A stretch of 64,000 nt of DNA, from positions 1 through 64,000 of the forward strand of contig CAYWUI010000013.1 of NCBI GenBank assembly GCA_964461435.1, in the 5' to 3' direction. Below are positions 44,810 through 53,057 of this stretch, piece by piece; position 1 is the first letter of the stretch, and each line of letters starts with the position of its first letter. The translations under genes and the position numbers were made by a program. The DNA is from G020354785 sp964461435 (GTDB lineage Bacteria > Bacteroidota > Bacteroidia > Bacteroidales > UBA10428). Below the pieces are notes generated by a model. That model saw nothing but the letters and a program-made list of their open reading frames with translations, made no database searches and was not told where the DNA came from.

Positions 44810-47431
44810 CTAGAATTCAATTCCTATTAATAGAACATCATCAATTTGTTTATTATGGCCTCTCCATTTTTCAAAATCTTCAGCAAAATAAGCATTATAT
44901 TTTTCCATTGACAAATCTTTGTTATTTAAAATTGCTTCTCTTATCCTTTTTGGTGAATATTTTTTCAATTCCGGACCCCCGAGCTGATCTGGCAAACCAT
45001 CGGAGAAAAAGAAGATCTTGTCCCCATGTTTATATTTTATTACATGATTTGAAAAGTTTTCTTCAGCTTTCTTCCGGTGGGGGATACCTCCAATAGCTTT
45101 TCTGGTGCCCTTAAATTCAAGAAGTTCATTTTTTCTCAGCAGGTACAATGACCTGTGGGCGCCGGCAAATTGCACTTCCTTCTTCTTATGATTAATCTGG
45201 CAAAAAGCGATATCCATGCCATCTCTGGCTTCAGCATCTTCTTTGTCCTGTTTAAGAGTTTTCCTTACGGCATAATGCAATTGATCACATATTTCTGCTG
45301 CAGTCATATCCCTGTCATGGTCAACGATATTGTTTAAAAGGAAGTATCCTACAAATGACAGAAGAGCTCCCGGAACCCCATGGCCGGTACAGTCTATGGC
45401 TGCTATATAAATAATATCGCCTCTTTTAAAGAACCAGGGGAAGTCGCCGCTCACAACATCCCTGGGAATGTAATATATAAATGATTTTGGCAGGTACTGT
45501 CTGACTAATTTGTTATCAGGCAGTATAGATGATTGAATACGTTCAGCGTAATTAATGGAGTCCTGGATTTTTCTGTTTTTATCCTGAATTTCCAGCTCAA
45601 TTTGTTTTGCTTCCGTAATATCATGGCCAACGAAAAGAATAGTCTCAAGTTCGTTTTCATTAAATTCAGGAATGGCATCTATGCTCATTATCCTGTTACA
45701 TTTATTGCCATCTATTATTGCTGGAATAGTGATTTCTGTATTCGTCTTTTGTGGTGAAGCTTTAATTATTTCAATAGTATCCTTAAAATAGTTGAAGAGT
45801 ACATCTGAACATGAAACTTCATTCAGGGTTTTATTGATCAGTTCTGCCGGCCTGGTTTGCATATAATGTTCCACAACGGGATTGGCGTAGAAATACTGGC
45901 CAACAGTGCTCAGGCGTATAATCATGTCAAGAGAATTTTCAGAAAGCGCCTGCATTTTACTTTTTAGTCTTTCTTCTCTTTCTGCCCGTTTTCTTTCGGT
46001 AATATCTGTTGAGTTAAGTATAATGCCGTTTATAGCGGTATCATCAAGCAAGTTTCGTCCGGTAGATTCTATAAAAATTTTCTTGCCATTCTTTTTCATA
46101 TAGGTATATTGAATGGTAACCGGTTTACCGGGACTGGTAAGCAGCTGCTTAAACATGTTGCGGATGCTTGTTTCGCCTTTCCTGGTTAGTCTTTCAACAT
46201 CTTTACCTCCCATCATTTCTTCAGGAGTATATCCGAGGATCTTTGTCACGGAGGGACTTTCATAAGTCATTACCATATTCTCATCGTATATTGAGATAAT
46301 CTCAGAGGCATTCTCGAGCAGGGAGTGAAGTCTTTTTTGTGCATTCTCCACTTCGATAATCTTGGCCTCAAGCTGTTCATTTGATTTTTTTAGCTCTTCC
46401 TGTGTAGCCCGCATATCTTCAGCATTTTTTCTCAACTGTTCTTCGTTCTCCTGAAGCTCAATAGTCATCTGCTGAGATTCTCTTAATAACTGTTCTGTTT
46501 TCTGATTTACTTTCAGGTTAAATACTGTGCGGGCGATTATTTCTCCAAGTTCTTTTAAATACCTGATGGTAAGCTCCGGAATCTCGGGTTCAATTGATGC
46601 AAATTCAAGGACGCCCTGCAGTTTTTCATCGGTAATCAGGGGTATAAGCAAAATACTTTGAGGTTTCTGATCTCCAAGGATCCCTGAAGTGATAGTCGCA
46701 AAATCCTCGGGAATTTCTGTACGATATATACTATCCATCTCATAGGCACATTGGCCTATTAATCCATATCCGAGCTTGAATTCCTGGCTGACATATTTTC
46801 TGCGGTTATATCCGTAAGTAGCAAGATTTTTCAGTGTTTTCTTTTCTTCATCGTATAGATATAATGCCCCCTGAATTACCTTAATATATTTCACCAAATC
46901 ATGAACCACCTGAACAGCCAATTCTTCGATTTTATTATTTAGTCTGAGTATGTCAGAAATAATCTCTTTTCCTTCAGCGATCCAGCTTTGTTCTGACTCT
47001 TTTTTGTAGTTAGACAATAGATTATTACGCATCAGCAACAAAGAATTAGCCAGGATATCATTATTTGTTGCTATCTCCAGTTTAGCTTCGTAGTTACCTT
47101 CTCCAATCTGTTTGGCAAATTCTGCCATTTTATCCAGCCGGGCATCCCTTTCTTTTATTTTTGCATCGAAGATTTGTTTTTCTTTTTCTCTTCTCCGGTT
47201 TATAATATAAATTGAAACAACTGTAACCACAGGTATAAGGTCTATCATCCATAGTGCCGGATTATTTTTATGTATCTGAATAATTCCTGAGAATGATATT
47301 AGCAATTTGTGAGTAATAATATCAATAGTCCATGTGATAAGGGTGACAAGTAATCCGGCAAGAAATCCTGTAAGAATTATCTTTGATGTATAAGACGACC
47401 TATATTTTATTTCCTGTATTTTTTCAGACAT
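44810..47431 (-). CDS. GAF-PAS-PAS-SpoIIE phosphatase (SiaA-like)
   Basis: An 873-residue membrane-bound PP2C phosphatase. Two membrane helices (~18-38 and ~62-78) are followed by a short HAMP-like coiled coil, a GAF domain (~150-315), a helical linker containing EDMRATQEELKKSNEQLEAK, two PAS domains (~375-485 and ~495-610), and a SpoIIE phosphatase (~640-873) with metal ligands Asp680 (AAIDCTGHGVPGA) and Asp811 (FFSDGLPDQLGG). It would dephosphorylate the SiaC-type protein, with activity set by the sensory domains. In P. aeruginosa SiaA has a different, shorter sensor part. It resembles the propeller-PP2C enzyme earlier in the window only in the phosphatase. The GAF domain and linker match those of two other genes in the array. 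Confidence 0.9.
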   Translation of the reverse strand: MSEKIQEIKYRSSYTSKIILTGFLAGLLVTLITWTIDIITHKLLISFSGIIQIHKNNPALWMIDLIPVVTVVSIYIINRRREKEKQIFDAKIKERDARLDKMAEFAKQIGEGNYEAKLEIATNNDILANSLLLMRNNLLSNYKKESEQSWIAEGKEIISDILRLNNKIEELAVQVVHDLVKYIKVIQGALYLYDEEKKTLKNLATYGYNRRKYVSQEFKLGYGLIGQCAYEMDSIYRTEIPEDFATITSGILGDQKPQSILLIPLITDEKLQGVLEFASIEPEIPELTIRYLKELGEIIARTVFNLKVNQKTEQLLRESQQMTIELQENEEQLRKNAEDMRATQEELKKSNEQLEAKIIEVENAQKRLHSLLENASEIISIYDENMVMTYESPSVTKILGYTPEEMMGGKDVERLTRKGETSIRNMFKQLLTSPGKPVTIQYTYMKKNGKKIFIESTGRNLLDDTAINGIILNSTDITERKRAEREERLKSKMQALSENSLDMIIRLSTVGQYFYANPVVEHYMQTRPAELINKTLNEVSCSDVLFNYFKDTIEIIKASPQKTNTEITIPAIIDGNKCNRIMSIDAIPEFNENELETILFVGHDITEAKQIELEIQDKNRKIQDSINYAERIQSSILPDNKLVRQYLPKSFIYYIPRDVVSGDFPWFFKRGDIIYIAAIDCTGHGVPGALLSFVGYFLLNNIVDHDRDMTAAEICDQLHYAVRKTLKQDKEDAEARDGMDIAFCQINHKKKEVQFAGAHRSLYLLRKNELLEFKGTRKAIGGIPHRKKAEENFSNHVIKYKHGDKIFFFSDGLPDQLGGPELKKYSPKRIREAILNNKDLSMEKYNAYFAEDFEKWRGHNKQIDDVLLIGIEF

Positions 47432-47448
47432 ATATTTTATAATATGTG

Positions 47449-48237
47449 TTACTTACTAAATTTATTTATTTTGTCTCCTAATTTTTTTGATAATTCTTTG
47501 AATACTTTTTGTTCCGTCTCATTTATTTCTTTGAATGTCCCGAGTTCCATTACTGCTATAGAAGAATTTTTGTTGATTATCGGAACTATAATAATATGTT
47601 TAGGCAGACTTTTGCCCAGGCCTGATTCAACGGCATAGTATTTATCGGGGATCTCATTAATAATCATTATTTCTTTATTCTTTGCTGCCTGTCCGGGCAG
47701 TGTTTCGCCCACTTTAAAATCTTTAGGTTTTTTATCACCGGTAAATGAATATTCTCCTGCAACTGTAAACAAATTTGACTTTTTTATTTTTACATAGAAT
47801 AATGCCTGGACTATTTCAATTTCTTTAGATATATTGGAAAGAAGCTTTTCAGCAAAAGACTTCAGAGTTTTCAAATTCTGGGGGCCTGGTATTATTTTTT
47901 TTACAATTTCGCCGATATTTTCTTCTTTTTTATCTGATATCTCTTCTTTTACATCTTTCTTTTCAAATTCTGCAATTATTCCTGCTCTCTCTTTTTCAAC
48001 TATTGCTTTTATGTGCTCATCAATTTTAGTTTTATCCGATAATTTATAGCTGGTAATAAACATTAATATACCAATTATCAAAACTAGAACAACAGAAATT
48101 GTAAGTATGCTCTTATTGTAGAAAAGTTCTCCCTTTAATGCTGAATTCCAAGTACTAACAGATAATATCAATAACACAATAACTAATGTTATAAACAAAA
48201 TTATTGTATAAATTCTATATTTTTTAATATTATGCAT
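47449..48237 (-). CDS. Membrane protein with GAF domain
   Basis: A 262-residue protein. Two hydrophobic helices (about 10-28 and 40-60) are followed by a short charged coiled coil (~65-110) and a GAF domain (~115-262) with FKVGETLPGQAAKNKEIMIIN, EIPDKYYAVESGLGKSLPKHIIIVPI and VMELGTFKEINE. This GAF is clearly homologous to those in the SpoIIE and HAMP-GAF-PAS proteins of the array, but no output domain follows, so it is probably a scaffold or ligand sensor that pairs with them. It is 4 bp after cheB and 17 bp before the phosphatase gene. Confidence 0.8.
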   Translation of the reverse strand: MHNIKKYRIYTIILFITLVIVLLILSVSTWNSALKGELFYNKSILTISVVLVLIIGILMFITSYKLSDKTKIDEHIKAIVEKERAGIIAEFEKKDVKEEISDKKEENIGEIVKKIIPGPQNLKTLKSFAEKLLSNISKEIEIVQALFYVKIKKSNLFTVAGEYSFTGDKKPKDFKVGETLPGQAAKNKEIMIINEIPDKYYAVESGLGKSLPKHIIIVPIINKNSSIAVMELGTFKEINETEQKVFKELSKKLGDKINKFSK

Positions 48238-48241
48238 CAGG

Positions 48242-48802
48242 TTAACAAAGTTTTAATAAAAACCGGATAATTAAATCTGTAGTATATACATAGTCCACCT
48301 TAGTTAATTGTAATGCTGACTGGGTCATAGTCTTAACTTCACATTCGTCAGGATCCTGTACTATGGTTACACCTCCGTTATTATGTACTTTTTTTAATCC
48401 ATAAGCACCATCTTTATTTGCTCCGGAAAGTATTATTCCTATCAATTTGTTTCTATATGCATTGGCTGCAGTAATAAATGACAAATCTATAGATGGCCTG
48501 GAATGATTTATAGGATCTTCAGTTGATAAAGCTATTCTATTTGCCAGTTCAATGTACATATGATAATTTGCAGGGGCAAGAAATGCTTTGCCAGGCATAA
48601 GTTTATCTTTATCAAACGGCTCTTCTATTGGAATGTTTGATTTTAAAGACAATGCTTCAACAAATCCTGATCTTACATGTTTTAACCTGTGCAAACATAA
48701 TAATACAGGCATGGGGAATGTTTTAGGCAATGAATTAAGTATCTTAGTAACTACCTGAAAACTTCCTGCAGAACCTCCGATTATTGTTGCTCCATAGTTC
48801 AT
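48242..48802 (-). CDS. CheB-type methylesterase without receiver domain
   Basis: A 186-residue stand-alone CheB catalytic domain. The catalytic triad is intact: Ser11 in IGGSAGSF, His38 in LLCLHRLKHV and Asp131 in LSGANKDGAYG. It normally removes methyl groups (or deamidates Gln) from glutamate side chains in chemoreceptor helices. The usual N-terminal receiver domain is absent, so it is not controlled by CheA phosphorylation, and there is no CheA in the window. It begins 1 bp after the degenerate CheR gene ends. Its target could be the long E/Q-rich linker of the neighbouring sensors. Confidence 0.9.
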   Translation of the reverse strand: MNYGATIIGGSAGSFQVVTKILNSLPKTFPMPVLLCLHRLKHVRSGFVEALSLKSNIPIEEPFDKDKLMPGKAFLAPANYHMYIELANRIALSTEDPINHSRPSIDLSFITAANAYRNKLIGIILSGANKDGAYGLKKVHNNGGVTIVQDPDECEVKTMTQSALQLTKVDYVYTTDLIIRFLLKLC

Positions 48803-48803
48803 A

Positions 48804-49637
48804 CTATTTTACTGATATTTTTCTTTTATAAACACCTTCTAATTCATTAATCGGCTCAAACTTATTACTGGAATTCATGTTTTTAATTTTCTCTTTGATG
48901 CCAAGTATTAAATAGCCGGATGCTGACAGGCTATCATGCATAATCTGCAATATTTTCTCCTGCAGTGATGGATTAAAATATATCAAGCTATTCCGGAACA
49001 GTATTAATTTGGTATTCATTGGTGAATTATCAAAGTTAATATTTTGTTTTTGAAATTCTACGTCATTAATCAAGGATGTATCTATAAATGCATAATATCT
49101 ATCGAGTCTATAGTAATCTGAAAAATCCCTGTCTCCTTTAAACCTTACATAATTTTCTGCTGAAACCTCAATCTTTTTTAATTCACATCTTCCCTCCTTT
49201 ATATATTCTATACTTTTATCGCTGATGCTTGAAGAAATAATCTGGACTTTATCCAGGATGTTCATTTCTTTAAGCAGTATTGCCAGGGAGTATAATTCTC
49301 CTCCTGATACACTATTTGGAAACCATATTTTAAATCTGTTTAAATTTTTATCATTAATACCTTTAAATAATTCATCTCTTAGCCATCTCCACAATGACGG
49401 ATCCCTGAACATCTCGGTTGAGGGCACAGAAATTTCATGTAAAAATATATCAAAAAAATCCTTATTGTTTTTTAATTTTTTTAACAGACTTTCTATACTG
49501 CTCAAATTATTCTTTATAATAATTTTTTCCAGCCTATGCTTAAACGAGGTAAGAGCATAATCCGAAAAATCATAGCCATATTTGCTTAATATATTTTTAA
49601 TTATTTCTCTAATATCGACAATTCCCAATTCAGTCAT
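48804..49637 (-). CDS. CheR-like protein with degenerate SAM-binding motif
   Basis: A 277-residue protein with the CheR layout: a helical N-terminal domain, SVPSTEMFRDPSLWRWLRDE (the usual NxTxFFRDxxxF region) and FRNSLIYFNPSLQEKIL. However the SAM motif, normally GCSxGEExYSLA, reads PNSVSGGELYSLAILL: the first Gly-Cys is gone and Glu is replaced. The Asp that should ligate SAM (ATDLN in the paired CheR) reads SSSISDKS. It may not bind SAM and may act as a non-catalytic partner or decoy of the intact CheR 2.4 kb away. It sits directly before cheB. Confidence 0.8.
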   Translation of the reverse strand: MTELGIVDIREIIKNILSKYGYDFSDYALTSFKHRLEKIIIKNNLSSIESLLKKLKNNKDFFDIFLHEISVPSTEMFRDPSLWRWLRDELFKGINDKNLNRFKIWFPNSVSGGELYSLAILLKEMNILDKVQIISSSISDKSIEYIKEGRCELKKIEVSAENYVRFKGDRDFSDYYRLDRYYAFIDTSLINDVEFQKQNINFDNSPMNTKLILFRNSLIYFNPSLQEKILQIMHDSLSASGYLILGIKEKIKNMNSSNKFEPINELEGVYKRKISVK

Positions 49638-49725
49638 ATTATTTTCCGGTTGAACTCTTTAAAAGTTATATTCTAATAATTAATACTATAGCAATTTCCC
49701 TGTTTATCAAATCAAATTTAAATAT

Positions 49726-51948
49726 TTATTTTTCATTTTTTTTGGCTTCTGCGGCACTAATATCTATTATTATATTTATAAATTTGACTGGCACATTATC
49801 TTTATTTAATACGGGTGACAGGTTATGCATTAATATATATTCCCTCGTTGTCCCGACTTTTATCTTTTCAATTATTCTTTGCTGGTTACCTTTTTTCAGG
49901 TTATCCCATAGCCTGGCAGGTATTTTTGTTTTTGAATACTTTGAGGTAAGCTCCGAATGTTTCCTGCCGATTACATCTTTTCTGGTTCTGCCCAGGAACG
50001 TAAGAAATTTTTCATTGATATTTGAAATATAACCGCCCAGGTCGTACTCAACAATAAAGACAGATTCTTCAAAAGCACTTATTATTCCTTTGTATTCCTC
50101 TTCTCTTCTTACCGATTCTTCCTGTGTTGCTTTCAGTTCTTCCATATTTTGTCTCATTTCTTCTTCCTGCCCGATCATTTCCTGTGCCTGATGCTGGGAT
50201 TTAGCCAGCAGCTGAGAAGTCTTTTCGTTATTGCTTGCAGCGGTAACTGTTGAAGCCAGGCTTGATGCCACCTGTTCCCCGAATTCTATTTCGTGTTTCT
50301 GAAATTTATTAAGTGAAGCAACTTCTATTACGCCCAGTACATTTTCTTCCTGAATTACAGGAACAAGAATTATGTTGCCGGGGGGTGCATCTCCCAGTCC
50401 GGAAGTAATGGAGATATATTTTTCAGGAATATCTGTCATCACAATAGTTTTCTTTTCAATAGCACAGGTACCAACAAGACCTTCACCCAGCATAATCTCA
50501 TTATCAATATATTTTTTCTTGTTATAGGCAAAAGCTGAGATCAATTTGAGTGTTTTGTTTTCTTCATCAGTATTTTTTACCAGGAACAATCCTCCCTGAA
50601 TGGCATTAAGATATTTTACTATTTCTTTTATGAAAATATCAGACAGTTTTTCAATATTTTCATTATTTAATCGCAGAATTTCGGAAAATTTTGCCAGTCC
50701 CTCATTTATGTATCTTCTTCTGGAATTCTCTTCATTATATTTTTTTTGCTCTTCAGCGGATCTTTGAAGATTTTTCTGTAGTTGCTCTAATTCTTTACCC
50801 AATACATCGTCTTCACTTATAACATCAATTTTTGAATCCAGGTGCCCTTTATTCAATTCATGGGCATATCTCATTTTTGCTTTATAATTTTCTGCAAGAT
50901 TATTAATTGACTCTGAGACCATAGAAATTTCATTATTCACCTTTAATTCTATTTTATTATCAGGTAATTTGCCTTTTACAAGCTGTGGCAGGTATTTCAA
51001 TATTTCAGTCAACGGGTGAAATATGCATAATCTGAACATTTTCTGCACAATCAGTACAAATCCTGCAAGCAAAACAGTAATAATCAACAGGAGAATTATA
51101 TAGAGGCTGATTTGGCGGGCATTAATTTTCTTTTCGAGCATAAGAGCCAGTCCGGATACCGAATTATCCAGGTCAAGATATGAATTATTAAGGTTAAAGA
51201 TAATTCCTGTTTCAGCATTAAGTCCTATCCTTTTATCGATATCCAGAAGTTGTTTCGCTGTTTCCAGGTATTTATGCATGTCATCAGTAATATCAGGTAT
51301 TTCGAGGTCTTCATTTTCAGAAAGTAAGAGTGAACTTAGTATATCATTTGACAGGTAAGACAATTCATCAATCAGTTTTGGATTTTTGGTAAGCAAGTAT
51401 TCTTTTTCAAGACTCTTTAATTTTATAATATTGGCATATACAGGCTGATCTGCAAATGCCGACAGTTTATTTTCAACAAGGGTGCTTAAATTTTGCCAGT
51501 CCCTTACAAGTCCGGCTGATTCATGTCCTTTTTCTTTATATGCAAGTGCCAGTTCAACAAAGCTTTCAGAATAGTGTTTTAGGCTTTTCCCGACGAGCTG
51601 AATCTGATCTTCTGCTTTGTTGTCATTCCGTATGATTTTTAGTTCAGAAAAGGAGTCAATTATTGTTGAAAGATCATTATTCACAGAGCGGAATTTCTTT
51701 TCGAAGGGGGTATCATCAGATATATATAGTTCTGATTTTCTGCCGAAATTGAGCAGAAGATCCTGCTCAGTATTCTTTAATATTATGATGCTTTTTTCAA
51801 TATTTTGGACGTTAGCACTAATATTTCCAAGCTTATTTGTATTGTATTGGTAAAATACTGAAAATCCGACTAATACAGCCGTGAAAAGTATTATCATTAA
51901 TGTTAATGAAAGTATTCTGGTTTTTAATGAGTTGAATTTTATATTCAT
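49726..51948 (-). CDS. Membrane sensor with HAMP, GAF and PAS domains and an MCP-like E/Q-rich linker
   Basis: A 740-residue protein. Membrane helices at ~12-31 and ~283-303 flank a ~250-residue helical extracytoplasmic sensor. A HAMP-like segment (~305-360), a helix with DDVLGKELEQLQKNL, a GAF domain (~415-575), a linker containing the sequence GQEEEMRQNMEELKATQEES, and a terminal PAS domain (~620-735) follow. No kinase, cyclase or phosphatase domain is present, so output must go through interaction or modification. The linker has consecutive Gln/Glu in heptad register, like the methyl-acceptor helices of chemoreceptors, and the gene lies between two CheR genes and CheB, making it a plausible methylation substrate. 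Confidence 0.8.
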   Translation of the reverse strand: MNIKFNSLKTRILSLTLMIILFTAVLVGFSVFYQYNTNKLGNISANVQNIEKSIIILKNTEQDLLLNFGRKSELYISDDTPFEKKFRSVNNDLSTIIDSFSELKIIRNDNKAEDQIQLVGKSLKHYSESFVELALAYKEKGHESAGLVRDWQNLSTLVENKLSAFADQPVYANIIKLKSLEKEYLLTKNPKLIDELSYLSNDILSSLLLSENEDLEIPDITDDMHKYLETAKQLLDIDKRIGLNAETGIIFNLNNSYLDLDNSVSGLALMLEKKINARQISLYIILLLIITVLLAGFVLIVQKMFRLCIFHPLTEILKYLPQLVKGKLPDNKIELKVNNEISMVSESINNLAENYKAKMRYAHELNKGHLDSKIDVISEDDVLGKELEQLQKNLQRSAEEQKKYNEENSRRRYINEGLAKFSEILRLNNENIEKLSDIFIKEIVKYLNAIQGGLFLVKNTDEENKTLKLISAFAYNKKKYIDNEIMLGEGLVGTCAIEKKTIVMTDIPEKYISITSGLGDAPPGNIILVPVIQEENVLGVIEVASLNKFQKHEIEFGEQVASSLASTVTAASNNEKTSQLLAKSQHQAQEMIGQEEEMRQNMEELKATQEESVRREEEYKGIISAFEESVFIVEYDLGGYISNINEKFLTFLGRTRKDVIGRKHSELTSKYSKTKIPARLWDNLKKGNQQRIIEKIKVGTTREYILMHNLSPVLNKDNVPVKFINIIIDISAAEAKKNEK

Positions 51949-52005
51949 AATTATTTGAGGTTAAGGGCTCATTAATATTAAATAATTAAAATTATTTGTT
52001 AATTT

Positions 52006-52845
52006 TTAATTTTTATAATATCCTTGTCCTTTTTTTTGGTATTTTACTGAATGACTGCCGAGTATAGTCTCATGCAATCCTAAAATCAGGCATCCGTCAT
52101 CATAAAGGTTCTTGTGAAACAGGTCAAATACTTTACTTTGCAAATTATAGTTGAAATATATAATAACGTTTCGGCACAGGATGATATCAAATTTTACGTA
52201 CAGTGTATTGTTTTCTGTGACTAAATCATGTCTTTTAAAAATGGGTTTATCTTTTAAGAAATCATTCATTTTAATCAGATCACTGGCTTTATCGATTTGA
52301 AAGTACTTTTCATAGGGGACATCGATATATTCTTCATAGTTATATGGATTTTCTTTAATTACTTTATCAAAGTTATCAAGATAACCTATATTAAATCTGT
52401 ACTTATACTCGCCTATTCTGGCTGAATCGAGGACATCGGAGTTAAGATCGGTAGCATAGATTTTTGCCCTGTCGAAGATTTCCAGTTCATTTAACAAAAT
52501 AAGCATTGAGTACACTTCCTGTCCGCTGGAACAACCGGCATGCCATATGTTAATAATGGAATTGTTTTTTAATTTTGGCAGAATGGCATATCTAATTGCC
52601 TGCCACACCTGGGGATCTCTAAACAATTCTGTGGTATTGACGGTAATTTCTTTTACTACTTTTTCAACAAACTCATGACTGTTCTTTATCTTGGAGATTA
52701 GTATGCTGAGGTTTATATTGTTATCAGAAAGTACTTTGCCAAGCCTTCGTTTTAAAGATTTTTCAGAATATTGGCTGAAATCGTATTTTGATGAGTACTT
52801 TATAGCATTTAAAAAAAGTTGATAATCCTGATCTGTTATGGTCAT
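52006..52845 (-). CDS. cheR: CheR methyltransferase
   Basis: A 279-residue S-adenosylmethionine-dependent protein-glutamate methyltransferase. It has the N-terminal domain with a basic segment KSLKRRLGKVL, VNTTELFRDPQVWQAIRY, an intact SAM motif IWHAGCSSGQEVYSMLIL, an acidic residue in IYATDLNSDVLDSAR, and DIILCRNVIIYFNYNLQ. It should methylate Glu in a receptor-like helix. The downstream sensor gene (58 bp) has such a helix. No canonical chemoreceptor is in the window. Unlike the second CheR-like protein, nothing essential is missing. Confidence 0.92.
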   Translation of the reverse strand: MTITDQDYQLFLNAIKYSSKYDFSQYSEKSLKRRLGKVLSDNNINLSILISKIKNSHEFVEKVVKEITVNTTELFRDPQVWQAIRYAILPKLKNNSIINIWHAGCSSGQEVYSMLILLNELEIFDRAKIYATDLNSDVLDSARIGEYKYRFNIGYLDNFDKVIKENPYNYEEYIDVPYEKYFQIDKASDLIKMNDFLKDKPIFKRHDLVTENNTLYVKFDIILCRNVIIYFNYNLQSKVFDLFHKNLYDDGCLILGLHETILGSHSVKYQKKGQGYYKN

Positions 52846-53057
52846 ACATCATATATTATATCAGACTACACTGTTTCTGGTTGTTTTGAATTGTAATATT
52901 AAATCTATTAAAAGTTCATGAATATTTAAAGCAAAATTCAAAATATTTGATAATTCCCAACCAAATGAACGAGGTTTAAATGTAATAAAAATTACTTTAG
53001 GATATATAAAATAATTTTGCTCTAATGCCATAAAAAATCGGGTGAGCAGGTATTTAT

